The notes beneath the pieces are model-generated. The model was not told the origin of the DNA and did not search any database. It worked only from the letters and a program-made list of their open reading frames with translations. A stretch of DNA of 64,000 nt from Diorhabda sublineata (lineage: Eukaryota; Arthropoda; Insecta; Coleoptera; Chrysomelidae). The stretch covers positions 5,766,001 through 5,830,000 of the forward strand of contig NC_079482.1 in the NCBI RefSeq assembly GCF_026230105.1. Direction: 5' to 3'. A program made the position numbers and the translations under genes. Below, in pieces: positions 45,880 to 57,072 of this stretch; position 1 is the first letter of the stretch, and each line of letters begins with the position of its first letter.

Positions 45880-46812
45880 ACTGGTCGTTTTCGGATAGTT
45901 AGAAATGTAATGATAGAACAAGTAATTTCAGACGAAATTGATGTACACCCGTAAACAAGTACTAAAAAAACTTCCAACATCCTAAATATCAGCCATCAAA
46001 GAGCAGCAGTAATTTCCTTGAAACATCTAACTTGTCCAAGCCTTTTAATTAGAGATTTTTTTCAACGACTTAAATTTTGTAAATGGTTAACACACAAAAT
46101 ACAACAAAATCCTCAATTTTCAAATAATGTATTATTTACGGACGAAGCACATTTTTCACAAGTATGTATCATAAATTTTCACAATAATCACGTTTGGATA
46201 GACGAGAATCCTCATGAGATTATAGAGTACCATTTTCAGAATGTTTTATCAGTGAACGTATAGATTTGTTTTGTAGGGGACATAATTGGGCCACATTATC
46301 TGCCTCAATCATTAAATGGAATTTCTTACACCAGTTTTCTCAAAAATTAGCTCCCTGAACTACTTGAAGACATTCAATATCAGACACGATGGTTATCCAG
46401 TACACTTCATTCGGACTGCTAGGCAACATATCCTAAACATTGGATTGGTTGAGGAAAGCCCCAGCATTGGCCCTTTCGATCTCCAGATCCTTGTGATTGC
46501 TGCTTATGGGGTAATCTTAAATCATTAGTCTACACGACACCCATAGTTGATATCAACGATTTGAAAAATCGTATTTAAATAGCGTGTTACACAATAAGAA
46601 ATTCAACTCAAGTCTTTGAACGTGTACGGCAATCTATGGCTACGTTCATGTATTTTGAGGTGATTTTGGGAAAGAAATTAATAATAAAAAATCATCATCG
46701 TCATCATCTTTTAAAGGTGATATGTCGGAGAGGGATGATCTGAGGAAATTTTGTTATAAAAAAGACTCATTAAGAATTTTGTCGCATGATTTTTGAAACA
46801 CCATGTATATGT
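45880..46812 (+). pseudogene. Tc1/mariner-like transposase relic with 3' terminus
   Basis: The plus strand from about 45950 is degenerate, then the frame 46018-46263 reads DFFQRLKFCKWLTHKIQQNP, QFSNNVLFTDEAHFSQVCII and NFHNNHVWIDENPHEIIEYH. 'LFTDEA.F' carries the first catalytic D, and 'HVWADENPH' is a hallmark of a long insect Tc1/mariner-superfamily lineage. Downstream in mixed frames are DIQYQTRW, HWIGRGKPQHWPF (46435-46470), GNLKSLVYTTPIVDIND and LKNRI (46505-46575), and RNSTQVFERVRQSM (46597-46640). A terminus-like tttttgaaacaccatgtata ends at about 46808. The 5' end was not found. Inactive. Confidence 0.8.
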
Positions 46813-47651
46813 ACATCCCTATACCTCAAATTGATAAGCTTCACTTTTACAATATCAAAAAAGCGTATTGAAATGAATGCTCACTAAGTGGTACTAACCT
46901 GAAAAAACACAATAAAAACTAATGAACTGCTCATGGACGTGAAAAACTTTTATATTTATTTTCGACGTTATAGCTTCTAGCTAAATAATAACCGGTAAGA
47001 ATAGGCTTTGATCTCGGATATAATTAAGAAATTGTGATTCAAGAAAAAAACAGTTAATATTGTTTCTATTAAAGAGTATATTTCCAACAGAGAGAGTGTT
47101 GTTAACTACTTACGATTTTAACATACATTTCAAACAATAAGAGGATCGATTCATGTGAGAATGTGTTCATATTTTGGGTTAAGTTTTGCCAAAAGGGTTT
47201 TATTGTTAGAATTTGTTTAAAAGATTTTGGATTTCGATATAAATTTTGATATATATTCAATATGTTCATACTCTAATTTATAAGAAACTTAAACCTGTAG
47301 GCTATTAAATATAATTCCTTAATTATGTCATGTCTTTGCGTGGTTTTCGATAATAAAGTGCCAAAATTGTCATTACAAAATCTTATACCTGATTGAAAGG
47401 ATGGTAATCATCGTCGCTATTTTTATTCCAAGAGCTACTGCTAGCGAATTGGGTATTTTGGACCAATTTTTCAAGATTTGTTGCTTAAAAAACAAGCAAT
47501 CATTTTCAGTATGTCGAAGATGTACCATTTCTGTTTGTAAATGGTTATTCGCAAATAATTACCAACCCTGGGACATGCCTCAGGACGTTGCATCTAAAAA
47601 GTTCAACTTTGAGAAAAACTTAACCTCAATGATAAAATGTTAAAGCCAGTG
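46813..47651. other. No recognisable feature
   Basis: AT-rich. An 80-codon frame (47401-47643) runs up to the LINE fragment but does not resemble its family. Confidence 0.35.
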
Positions 47652-48060
47652 GGATCATCCTGTCCGAGAGTCAAGCAGCCATTAGAGCTCTAAGCTCCAT
47701 AAATTGCTTAGAAAAATTGAACGAGCTAGACAAGAAAAATAAAATTACGCTGCAATGGTTTCTGGGACACACCAGAGCAAAGAGAAATGAAATAGCTGAT
47801 AAGCTTGCTAAAGCAGGGGTAGACAAGCCCTTCACGGCACCCAATTACTTCCGTGGTATCAGCTAGAAAAGGGAAAAGAAGGTAAATAGAAACAAAAAAC
47901 AAATTATTCTGGGAAACTTTCACCAGAGTAGGTCAGCTGAATGGAACTCCAGGGCACTACACCTGGAAGCGCTTGAAATAGAAGACGAAGATCTCTGACA
48001 ATTAAAGCCATCCCACATTCTAGACTTTTTAAAAGGATTGGGATTGATCGGAAGAATAAA
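47652..48060 (+). mobile_element. LINE fragment: RNase H domain
   Basis: The plus frame reads IILSESQAAIRALSSINCLE and KNKITLQWFLGHTRAKRNEI, ADKLAKAGVDKPF. RNase H motifs are clear: 'SDSQAAI' (here SESQAAI, so the catalytic Asp is Glu), 'W.PGH.G..GNE.AD.LA'. After a stop, FWETFTRVGQLNG and RALHLEALEIEDEDL, QLKPSHILDFLKGLGLIGRI give the polyprotein's end. Compared with 3036-3530, the central 'LTGHCRLN' block is deleted. Both belong to one Jockey/I-type family. Confidence 0.8.
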
Positions 48061-48112
48061 AAAGATAAAATAGCTCTAGCTTACATTCTACCAATGATCA
48101 CAACAAAATCCT

Positions 48113-48114
<2 letters not shown>

Positions 48115-48155
<41 letters not shown>
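48115..48155. repeat. (AT)20 microsatellite
   Basis: Uninterrupted AT dinucleotides, 41 bp. Confidence 0.98.
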
Positions 48156-48159
<4 letters not shown>

Positions 48160-49181
48160 TGAATGATGCAGTTAATAATGTACTAATGTGGCCGACTTTG
48201 CCGCACTAGTACTTGTTGCTATCAAGGATTAGCTTTTTTTTTCATCAACTGTTAAAGGACCGATTTAATGGCGTTTACGTGGCCCCTCTAAATTTTCTAT
48301 AATCAAACTATATTGCACACTGCAGATTGCAATTTGCAACTAAACTAATACACTAAGAATACACAACTTGGACCTGCTTACTATATGGAAAAATCTATAG
48401 TAGTATTTTTTATACATACAGCTTTTGACCAATCCAATCATTTTTCTATTGTACTGTACATTTTATGGTAAAGATTAATGAAAGCTTGTATTAGCTCAGG
48501 TACATTTATAGAAATTTTGGGAAATTTTTAGATTATTATGTGATAATAATTAATATTTAAAATGACCGTACTAAGTTTTGGATTAGTACCTAATTAGATT
48601 TTATTACTCTCTCATCCATAAAAATAAACTACATTGTACAAAATATGTGCACTAACCAGCTTAGAGCTAATAATTAGATTTCATTGAAAAGCATAGAAAA
48701 TTTCAATGAACACAAAATTTCATACTAATATATTCAACAATAAAAATTAGATACAGATATTTTTTTCCTATAGACTAGTCATTTATATTTATCTCTATAA
48801 TCTACTCCGTGAAACAACCATTAGCATTTTGAAATGTAATATTTTGAGTAATTTAGTAGTTTTTAGAAACCAGTTTCGAGTTTCTTGTATTCTATATATA
48901 AATAAATAAAAGTGCTTGTCATTCTTATAGGAAAACAAACAGTGTTTTGCCATAAGCCAGATGTGTCGGAAGAGGGGATGTTGACTAATATTTAACTTCG
49001 TAACCCAGCCACACACGTCGCAAAGACCATGGAAACACCCAAATAATAATGTAATGGTCACGACCTTCAACTAGATGGCCATATGGATTGTGTTTGTTAA
49101 TAAAGAACATTTTTCTTTTCATTTATAACAAATATTGAGTAATGTGAATTTATATAATGATTTCTCTAACCATAATAATAA
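48156..49181. other. No recognisable feature
   Basis: AT-rich DNA up to the Helitron 5' end. Confidence 0.4.
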
Positions 49182-50628
49182 TCCTTACTATTATTATACG
49201 AGGTCTGGCTATTAAATAACGGGACTGGTTACGTGAAAGGGTTTTATTATAAAAATTATTCTACATTCTAATGCTCCCCTTCAATATACTTCCTTCCACT
49301 CGCCACACACCTATCCATTGATCGAAGCAGTGCTGGAAGTCTTCTTCAGTGAGGGTCTTTAGGAGCTCTGCCGTTTTTAGCTTCAACGCTTCCATCGACT
49401 CAAATCGGGTTCCTTTCAAAGTATATCTTTTTCTAGCCTTTCAAGGAAATCTGAGCAGACCCATTAACGCAAGAGCTTTTGGTCAGACACCAGACTTTTG
49501 TCATGTGTAATGTTTTTCTAACCGTTTCTTTATCGACGTTTACAGCCTCGGCAAACATCTGGATGCTCATTCGACAATCTGTACGCACAATTTGGTTGAT
49601 TTTGGTCACTGTTCCCGGAGTTGAAACAGTCACAGGTCGACCTGGGCACCCGTCTATCGCGCCCTCTAAGCGCCCAGTCTCGTTATTTAATAGCCAGACC
49701 TCGTATTATAAATGCGAAAACTACTTAACCGGTCAACATGAAAGTTTGTACACATATTCATGGAGGTATTTCTAATATTTCTAACGAGATATAAAACAGT
49801 TTTTTGTCAAAAATCTCAAAATCTAGTTTCCTCAATGCCATCTAGCATTCCAGTAATGGAGTTCCAGCCCTGAGTACTGCAATACCGTTCCTCTGTATTA
49901 CCAACGGTAACGTCAATATCCAATCCAATTGGAGTTTCAGTTGTTTTGAATTTTTCTATATTTATTGTTATTTTTTTCTGTCATTATATATGCAGAGAAC
50001 TATATGAATTTTTGAGGTTAGATGTCATTTCTGTGGTTACATGCTATTCATTATTTTAGATTTGATTTTACATTTTACTCTGTTCTTCTTTAAAAATGTC
50101 TCGGAAGCAAAAGCCCCGTGCTGTAAAAGATGCACGAACTAAAGAATCTTCGGTTCACGCAACAACAAGCAGAGCGACAAAGGGTTTTGAGAGCAACTGA
50201 AACTCCTCCAGGCAGCTAGAAGAGCGATAGAAACGCCAGAACAATCGCAGGCGAGAAGAATTCATGCAGAAATGCAGACCACGCGCCGTCGAAATTTTTA
50301 ATGGTACTAGGTTTAAAAATGATCCTCAAATTTAATATCATAATCATCCTTTGATTGTTATTGGCTCAATGAATAAAAAATGTCACTATTCCGATACTTT
50401 CAAATGGAAAGATGAAACTATTAGAATGTGGTAAAGTTTCTCTTCCATTACTTGGTGAACCAGAAGAGCCTTTAAAAACTTTATTGTTAAGTTTTGCAGA
50501 TGAATCAAGGTAATTTCTAAGCAAAATAAGACTCTTGCTTTCAATTATATTGACTCATTTTCTATTGTAATGATTTCTGATACTTATTTAATGGCTTTAA
50601 TGCGAGCGAAGCCGCGGGTAAAAGCTAG
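49182..50628 (+). mobile_element. Helitron, interrupted by a mariner derivative
   Basis: The 5' end tccttactattattata (49182-49198, preceded by A) joins, after removal of the mariner at 49199-49703 and one TA, to ttataaatgcgaaaac (from 49706). Together they make the well-known Helitron start 'TCC.TACTA.TATTATAAATGCGAAA'. The usual 'aaccg.tcaacatgaaagtttgtacacatattcatggaggt' follows. The 3' end is gcgagcgaagccgcgggtaa, aagCTAG, then T (50629). The coding relic begins MSRKQKPRAVKDARTK at 50096 and continues with ETPEQSQARR-like remains (50230-50260), MNKKCHYSDTFKWKDETI (50368-50423) and GEPEEPLKTLLLSFADESR (50453-50509): the N-terminal part of the RepHel protein. The rolling-circle and helicase domains are absent. 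Confidence 0.85.
49199..49703 (-). mobile_element. 505-bp mariner derivative inserted in the Helitron, TA duplicated
   Basis: cgaggtctggctattaaata at the left is inverted at the right (49684-49703), with about 27 bp of near-perfect TIR and TA on both sides (49197-49198 and 49704-49705). The minus strand carries transposase ends only: N-terminal side TVSTPGTVTKINQIVRTDCR, MSIQMFAEAVNVDKETVRKT and MTKVW (second helix-turn-helix and linker), then KGTRFESMEALKLKTAELLK, TLTEEDFQHCFDQW (C-terminus), ending at the 'KYIEGEH' region by frameshift. The entire catalytic core is deleted, so it depended on another copy's transposase. Confidence 0.9.
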
Positions 50629-51257
50629 TATTATATATTTAAATTCATTCTAATATTTTTCGAACGATCCATTGAGTGAAACATTGTCGATTTCACTGCA
50701 ACTGGTGTGGGCTACTGTTTTCTTTAAATCGCCTCTAGTATATTTCGAACAATAGAAGGAGATGAATGGTTTAAGAGTCAAGATTTTGATTTAATTATGT
50801 TACGTACTTTTCAAAAGAAACCCACATATATTTGTAGTTTTAGAAAAACAGCTTTGTTATGTGTAAATTTCTTACAAAAATCAAAGGGCGCCAACGTGTC
50901 GGTTGCTTGCCTGTTTCCTAGTCGCTCGAAATATAATATTTGTTTATTTATTTCCTGACAAAGCAGACTTCATTTAAAAGATAATATGTTTTGGTATAAT
51001 TAAATATTATAGAAGAAACAGAAGTAGTGACAGATTTATTTTCGGGGGAATATGACAGTTTAAATTGTCTGTTTAATTAACTCATTTATGTTAATTAAAA
51101 CAAACAACTTGGTAAACGATCATCTAAATATGAGTGGCGCCAATATATGTCAACAAGTTCATAATGACATGTTTCTTATTTGTTTTCATATATTTAGTTT
51201 TTGTCAAAGTTTGTCATTTGTGATGAATCAATCAGGTCTCGAACTTAAAAAACCTGC
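50629..51257. other. No recognisable feature
   Basis: AT-rich spacer between Helitron and hAT relic. Confidence 0.4.
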
Positions 51258-51450
51258 TCGGGGCTTAGTCGCCTCCAATATTCTGGGGTGAATATAATTA
51301 AGGCTTTACCTTAAAAACATGCACTATTTACCACAGTAAAAAGTGCAGCAGGCGAGGGGAGGCCAGTCACTGGTGGCGATTAGGAATGGTGAGGGGCTTA
51401 GTTGCCCCCAACTTTCTGGGGAAATAAAAATATAATAAAAAGTGCAGCAT
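51258..51450 (+). repeat. Two-copy direct repeat with 'ggggcttagt.gcc.cc' and 'aaaagtgcagca'
   Basis: The block ggggcttagtcgcctccaat ... ttctgggg at 51260-51288 recurs as ggggcttagttgcccccaac ... tttctgggg at 51393-51420. The block aaaaagtgcagca ends each copy (51338-51350 and 51437-51449). Such G-rich runs occur near the ends of ZMYM1-like hAT elements, so this may be the duplicated 5' non-coding part of the transposon that follows (inference). Confidence 0.65.
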
Positions 51451-51469
51451 ATGCATTCAAAAAGGTAAG

Positions 51470-52330
51470 AAATAAGGATCTGTCTTTAAAGCATTAAGTT
51501 ACACAAGGTATACCAGCAGATATGAAAGGTTGCGAGTAATTCAACAACACTTGATAGATATACTGCACATTCTAGAAAATATTAAAGCAACTGACTCAAA
51601 AACTGATTCAGATGCTCACGAATTGATCACATGTATTACCAAGTTCGAGTTTTTGTTATATTTAATGTTATGAAGAATTTGAACTTTTTGAAAAAAATTA
51701 ACATCCTTTCATAAATTATTTGAGAAAAGTTCCAGAAGTTTTTCACTGAAGCGTTGATTTCAGTAAAGCACACTGCTTTGAGTAGCCAACAGATCAGAGA
51801 TGTTCATCCTGAATATCATTCATCTGAAGCCTATTTCTTAAACACGTTCTACTATTCTCTGTTATATACTCTGAGTGAGAATATTAGGTCATAATTTAAA
51901 AAAAAACCCCAGCTGGTTCTACTCTGCAACATGGAATTACTACTGACGGCTTCGATGAAGAGCAACTCAGTTTGTAATGACCATATCAAGGAAGCATATT
52001 TTGTTGTGAGTCCAGCGTTGTGATATGGAAAATGACACTACAGCCTCTGAAATTGATATATTTTCAAAATGAAGCATGATCAGACCAAATTGATTGACAT
52101 CTTGTGTCAAATTTGGTTTCTCAATTCAAGTCTGAAAGAGTTCAGGATCAGAATGTTCAATTTGTTCAAGCTTCTACAACTGTTGAATATCTCTATGTCC
52201 ATGGAACGGCAGAACGATCTTTCAGTGTCTTAGGACGCATCAAAAACTATTTAAGAAATTCTATGTTCTAGAGTTTTTTTGAAGCAATGACACATTGAGA
52301 AGACGTGTATCATTTAAAATTAGATTCCTA
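51470..52330 (+). pseudogene. hAT transposase relic, ZMYM1-like group
   Basis: From about 51490 the plus strand reads KALSYTRYTSRYERLRVIQQ, HLIDILHILENIKATDSKTD, SDAHELITCITKFEFLLYL, matching the 'TRW..R..A......L..I...L.....T...A..L...I..FEF' section of ZMYM1-like proteins. A degraded middle (51740-52150) contains IDFSKAHCFE-like and IRDVHPEYHSSEA-like remains. At about 52180-52262 TVEYLYVHGTAERSFSVLGR and IKNYLRNSM give the hAT C-terminal dimerisation motif ('S...ERSFS.L..IK.YLRN.M'). Many stops. A separate sequence cagtggcggcgctag at 52627-52641 looks like a left hAT terminus, but no partner was found. Confidence 0.75.
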
Positions 52331-53212
52331 TCTATTGTCTATTATTGTTATTTATACTTAATTCGTTTGTACTTTTCAGTATATTTAATTTATATCTTTT
52401 CGTTTTTTTTTTTGTTTATACTTATTCCTTTGTATGTAATAATTTTAATTTTCTTGATGACTTATATAACCATTATACAATTACATTGTATTTAGTTCTC
52501 CTCGCATTTTCTAGTAAAAGCTTATAGGTGCAAAAATGAAACTATAACATGAAACCATCTCATGCAATGCCAGTTTTAGTTTTAGATTTTACCTTGCCCT
52601 CAACTACTAACGTTCAATCTACTGGCCTCAGTGGCGGCGCTAGACCACACGTGGACGTTCGTGATATCAGGTGTGCGAGATCTTTACTTCCCAGAAATAA
52701 AACACGTGAAATTACATGGGCCGAATTATAAAGAGTTTGATTATTGCTAACCAAATAAAAATTATTCACAAAAATATGAATTAAAACCGTTGAACTTTTC
52801 GGCTTTCAGCTTCACTGAATTTTGTCCGGATAGTGTGATAGCTAGATTTAATCAATTTTAACTTTGAGTTAACAGAGTCAAATGAATTTTTTTTATATTG
52901 TTCGATAGGATGTATTCGCCATTTTCTTCTTCCCTATTATACCTAAATTCCAACATTCCAAGTAATTTAAATCATAAATATATCAGAAATGCTCAACATA
53001 TTCATTGAGCGCTTTAAATTGGCCAAATTCCCTAAATAAAACGATAATCCATCCACACCAGACTGACCGATGCTTGATTCAGAAAATTCCTTCGGAAATA
53101 CTTCTTGATCTATGGCCAAACAAACCTTTGCAGTGGCTTTCATACCTGATGCGAAAGACGAAAGCTGTATTTGTTTTCAGTTGTAAAGAAGATTCTGATT
53201 GCAAATTTTTCA
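52331..53212. other. Unassigned; contains an isolated hAT-like terminus
   Basis: AT-rich. The motif cagtggcggcgctag at 52627 resembles hAT left ends. Possibly part of the gypsy element's 3' region lies in the right portion (minus strand), but no LTR pair is visible. Confidence 0.35.
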
Positions 53213-53440
53213 GTTCTTAGTCGTTCGTTTTGGAAGCTGCTAGCTCGGCGTAGTCCATCGGCTGTGGCTGCTTATCGTCAGGCTGCTGTTCCGGACTTTG
53301 GTCTGCTACTGGTGCCTGTCGATTTCGTAGAAAGATAGCAACGCCATTGCCATCTGGTGGTATCTCGTTCAGTGTCTACGCCGGTTTCAGATGGTCGATT
53401 GTCACAGCTTTGGTTTTACCTAAAGTCACGTATATTGGGG
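53213..53440 (-). pseudogene. Ty3/gypsy retrotransposon integrase C-terminus
   Basis: Minus strand, from about 53430: YVTLGKTKAVTIDHLKPA, then TAG, then TLNEIPPDGNGVAIFLRNRQ, APVADQSPEQQPDDKQPQPM and DYAELAASKTND before a stop at about 53219. The phrase 'G(K)....V.(I/V)D(R/H)LKPA' is the standard end of the gypsy integrase chromodomain-like region, followed by a variable proline/glutamine-rich tail. One in-frame stop. No LTRs or primer-binding site recognised, so only this piece is called. Confidence 0.6.
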
Positions 53441-54157
53441 AGGATTAGTTTAATTGCATGTTATTTGTACATTGAAAAGGTTGCTTGGAATTTCCTGGGT
53501 CAAGTATCGGTTAGTTAGGTGTGGATGGATTATCGTTTTTTTAAATGCAAGGTCACATGACATGGTCGTCACAAAGTTAACTTTGTACAGCATTTCAAAA
53601 GATGGAATAGGTTCATCAATACGTTCCTAACCGAGTATTACTTTTTCCTGGCTGCTACGAAATTGTCTAATACATCTCTTAAATGAACGTAAATTCTCAT
53701 GCGAGTTTGCGCGTCATATCTGGCCAAAAAACAAAATTTCCTTCGAGATGTTTTTCTTATGTATCTTCGAAATTGGTTTACGTTTATTGTAAGGCTTGTA
53801 GAACGCAAGATGCAACTTCGGTCGGTTGTTATTTGATGCATGTAAGTGGAAACATATACACGGGGTGATTCGATGAAGTTGTGTTATTATTTTAGAGATA
53901 TGGGTGGTCGCCCGAAATAGCTAAGGAACACGTAGTAAATAAGACGCCTCATATTTTGATGCTCATTAAACAATGAGAGGCTTTGCGGGTATTTTTTTGG
54001 TTTTTATGATGTTTTCATTAAAATATTGATAGAAAAATCCAAAGAGAGACTTTATTAAGCTTTTATATTGTCTTATATATACTCCCCCCTTCCTTTTGAT
54101 TCCGATTTTACTATCAAACTTGAAATAAGGTGAAGAAGAAGTAAATTATGAGATTTA
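53441..54157. other. Unassigned; upstream gypsy remains possible
   Basis: The minus strand of 53440-53840 could hold more degraded integrase but I cannot read it. A possible transposon end (acggggtgattcgatgaag, 53859-53877) has no partner. Confidence 0.35.
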
Positions 54158-54890
54158 TGTATGGTTGATAGTTTTGACATTTAAAATGGCGAATCGTCGT
54201 CACGTGATGGAAGCGATGTAACAACTTAATTCTCTTCTTCTCTTTTCAATTATTATGGACTTGAGATTATTTATCTACGGCTGACAGTTTTAGCAGTTTT
54301 TAGTTTCTCTTCTCCTTTTTCTAACTAAATCAATCATATATAAGTCATATATGTAATACTCCTATATGGACAGTTCTTATGGGCAAAAAACGTCTCTACG
54401 TTACGGTGCCGACAGTTTTCATTTTCTCCCTCGTTCGAGACACTTTATTTATACTGCGCATGCTTTAAAATTCTCTAAATTATCAGTAGTGGGAAAATAA
54501 TAACTAACTGTGAACGATACATTATTGGTTTCACTTAGAAACTGTCTATATAGGAGTATTACGTATATGATATAAGTGAATTCCTATTATTTATCTATTG
54601 TTGACATTAAATTCGTGTGATTGATCTATGGTTGACATTTTTGACATTTAAAATGGCGAATTGACGTCGCTTGATGGAAGCGATGAATTCTCTGTTTAAT
54701 TATAGCGGATTTGAGATTATCCATCTATGGCTGATGGCTGTGGCAACTTTCTCTTCTTCTTTTTATAACTATATCAATCAAGTTTTGACATAAAAATGGC
54801 AAATCGTCGTCGCGCAATGGAAATGGCATAGCAACTAAATTCTTTTCTTCTTTATTTAATTATACCGGCTTGAGATTATGTATCTATGCA
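54158..54890. repeat. Three tandem copies of a unit of about 140-160 bp, first copy split by a MITE
   Basis: The core 'ttttgacattta-aaatggcgaatcgtcgtc.c..gatggaagcgat' starts near 54174, 54640 and 54786. It is followed each time by 'aattctcttcttc...tttaattat...ggacttgagattat.tatctatggctga' and 'tttctcttcttc..ttataactatatcaatca'. The first copy stops at 'caatca' (54336), where a 235-bp MITE is inserted (separate entry). The array recalls a decayed minisatellite or local duplications. Confidence 0.7.
54341..54575. mobile_element. 235-bp MITE inserted in the tandem array
   Basis: Left tgtaatactcctatatgga and right tctatataggagtattacg are inverted repeats, extending to about 29 bp with two to three mismatches (54347-54375 and 54540-54568). 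The interior has no coding sequence. The flanking unit is present without the insert in the two other tandem copies, which supports insertion. Confidence 0.75.
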
Positions 54891-55744
54891 TCAAACTACA
54901 TCTAACACTCTTCTTCATATATTTTGGTAGTTACAGAATTTCCAGAAGAACAAATGTATGCTGAAGAACAACCACAAGAAGATATCGAGTTTTACTTCCT
55001 TTAGAATGTAGCTTACAGATTTCTCAGCATTTTCTGCTTTCCTATCAAATCCTGACTTCTTTTAATCTAAAAACCAGTCTCAACACGCCAAAAGATATGA
55101 ACGAACTTTAAGTTCCTAAGTTCCTAATGAAATATGTATTTCGTTATTTTATGATCACACAGTATGATCATTACCTAACAAACTTTTATTGTCATTTTAC
55201 ACTAAGCAATATCCGTAGTATTAAAATGAGAGATTGGAAATTTTCAAATAAATAAATCGTAAAATTTATGACCGAATTCAGTTTATCATAGAAATTTTAT
55301 CTGGCGTGTAAATAAATTCGGTTTGATTTAATGTAATTAACCGAATTAATCAAACAAACAGAGGTACATTGGTATTAACACATTAAATCATGGTTATTTA
55401 CAAAACACATTATACTAGACAAAACATAAAAACACCGACGCGGTTAGATTAAAAGTTAAGAGGAAGTTTAAGGGATTAAACTCGCAACTCTGTGTAGACT
55501 TCTGGATTTCGTAATTGTTGTATGAACAATTCAGTTTATATTTACAGAACAAACTATGTATAAGCAAAACAAAATATCGGGGCGGTAAAATGAAAGCACC
55601 TAAGTCTCTAATTAATCTTTGTTTTGTAGTGTTACTGATAATTAATTTTAAATACAAAAATAGATTTGTTTACGTAATCATCCGATAAACTAAAATTTTG
55701 TTCTATCTTAGTTTGGTTAATATTAACTGTATAATGAAGACTTA
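54891..55744. other. No recognisable feature
   Basis: AT-rich spacer. A short acidic open stretch at 54925-55005 (VTEFPEEQMYAEEQPQEDIE) follows an AG acceptor-like site, but nothing supports an exon. Confidence 0.35.
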
Positions 55745-55802
55745 CAGGGTGTCAAACATAAAGTGACCCATATACATATATATTATTGACTTTTGGGTTA
55801 TA

Positions 55803-57072
55803 CAATGTGTCCCATTTCTTCAGTATTGACATCAAATTTTAAATAGAACACCCTATATTTTATTGTGTTGTTTGATTTAGTGATAAAAACTTTCATGAGA
55901 CCGACCTATTTGATTTCCGCGCGGAAATATTTAGTTATTTGAATTTGTATTGAAAAATCAATATATTTGGAAAATTCCGCAAAATAAAAATGAGGCTCAC
56001 TGGCATCATTTCCAAAATGAATTTTCAAACACAAAACTTAGGTTTATTGAGTTTTCGTGATTTTCGAGTCTTTATTTACTGTATGAGTTGCAAATTTTGT
56101 AAATGACAAAATTTCATTTTTTTAATGGTACACCACCCTGTATATTATACCTTTTAATAGAACGAGCATAAAAATAAGTCTCATAAGTTGTGAAATTCGA
56201 CTTTTTCTTATTTTTTCATGTATTCCATATTGAAAATAATGCAACACGCTGATTATTGCATTTTTGAAAAAAGTAAATAGAAAATGTTTATCAATAACAA
56301 AAAGATATGGGAGTGTCGTACCCTTAAACAAATATTTTTATTAGAAATAAATCAAAGAAACATTTTCTATACATCTCGAAAGATCTAAAGTATGAATATG
56401 CAGAAAATTAATGAACTATACTCAATTTAAATACCCGAATCATATTTAAGAAGCGAAATTTTACAAGTCGTTCTCTATGTATCTATATAATTAATTTCCT
56501 TTGAATTTTTTTTGTCAGTTCTGCCACTGTATAATTATTTCTATTTTTGTATACTCTATTTTTTAGAGTTCCCCCCCAAAAAAAGTCCATCGGCGTTAAA
56601 TCAGGACTCATATGAGGCACAGCACTGTCTTGCTGGAAAACCATTTTTTCTCGATAATTTTGCGGCAATCTGTTTATTTCAGTTTCTTTTTGATTTTTGA
56701 TCAAATATTAAAATACCTTTTGCCGTTCAGCGCCTCATCATAAAAAAATAGGACCTACTACTAGGTCCCTGATTATTGCACACCAAACCCTGACCCTACG
56801 ATACCCTTTCCTCTTAATTTTTCTTATTATATAATTGTTTGTTCGGGACCAGCTGTGGCAATTTTTTCTGTTGTGCATTTGAGCCGATGGAAAAATAGTT
56901 TCGTCCGTCTAGAACACATTTTCCAAAATCTTTCTCTCGAATTGATTATGAGTCCGTTATTGTAAAAACTGTAGTCTGTGACCTAGGTCAAGTTTTGTGT
57001 TTGAAAATTCATTTTTCAAATGATACCATTTACTTTAAGTTGATGTCGATACTCTAGTCTTGTGACACCCTG
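55803..57072 (-). mobile_element. Tc1/mariner-like transposon inserted at the dyad centre
   Basis: Left end caatgtgtcccat... (55803) and right end ...gtgacaccctg (57072) are flanked by TA (55801-55802 and 57073-57074). The ends stay similar inward: 'agta.tcgacatcaa', 'atcatttccaaaatgaatttt', 'caaacacaaaactt' (56018-56040 against the inverse of 56990-57020). So it has TIRs of more than 30 bp with longer sub-terminal similarity. A transposase relic lies on the minus strand. Total length 1270 bp. Confidence 0.8.
56483..56960 (-). pseudogene. Tc1/mariner-like transposase relic
   Basis: The minus strand from about 56960: FERKILENVF, TDETIFPSAQMHNRKNCHSW (first catalytic D in 'TDE'), NNYIIRKIKRKGYRRVRVWC, AIIRDLVVGPIFL, then INRLPQNYREKMVFQQDSAV (second D in 'QQD'), PHMSPDLTPMDFFWGGTLKN and RVYKNRNNYTVAEL. 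The piece between 'QQDSA.PH' and 'SPDLTPMDFF' is deleted (normally about 35 residues), so the catalytic spacing is lost. It is the same superfamily group as 45880-46812, but a separate family judged by sequence. Confidence 0.8.

Noticed and set aside
52295..52527. Overlapping leucine/isoleucine/phenylalanine-rich frames
   Set aside because: Typical chance frames in T-rich DNA downstream of the hAT relic.
54925..55005. Possible terminal host exon after an AG acceptor (acidic peptide VTEFPEEQMY...)
   Set aside because: One short open stretch with no partner exon, and stop codons soon after; insufficient.
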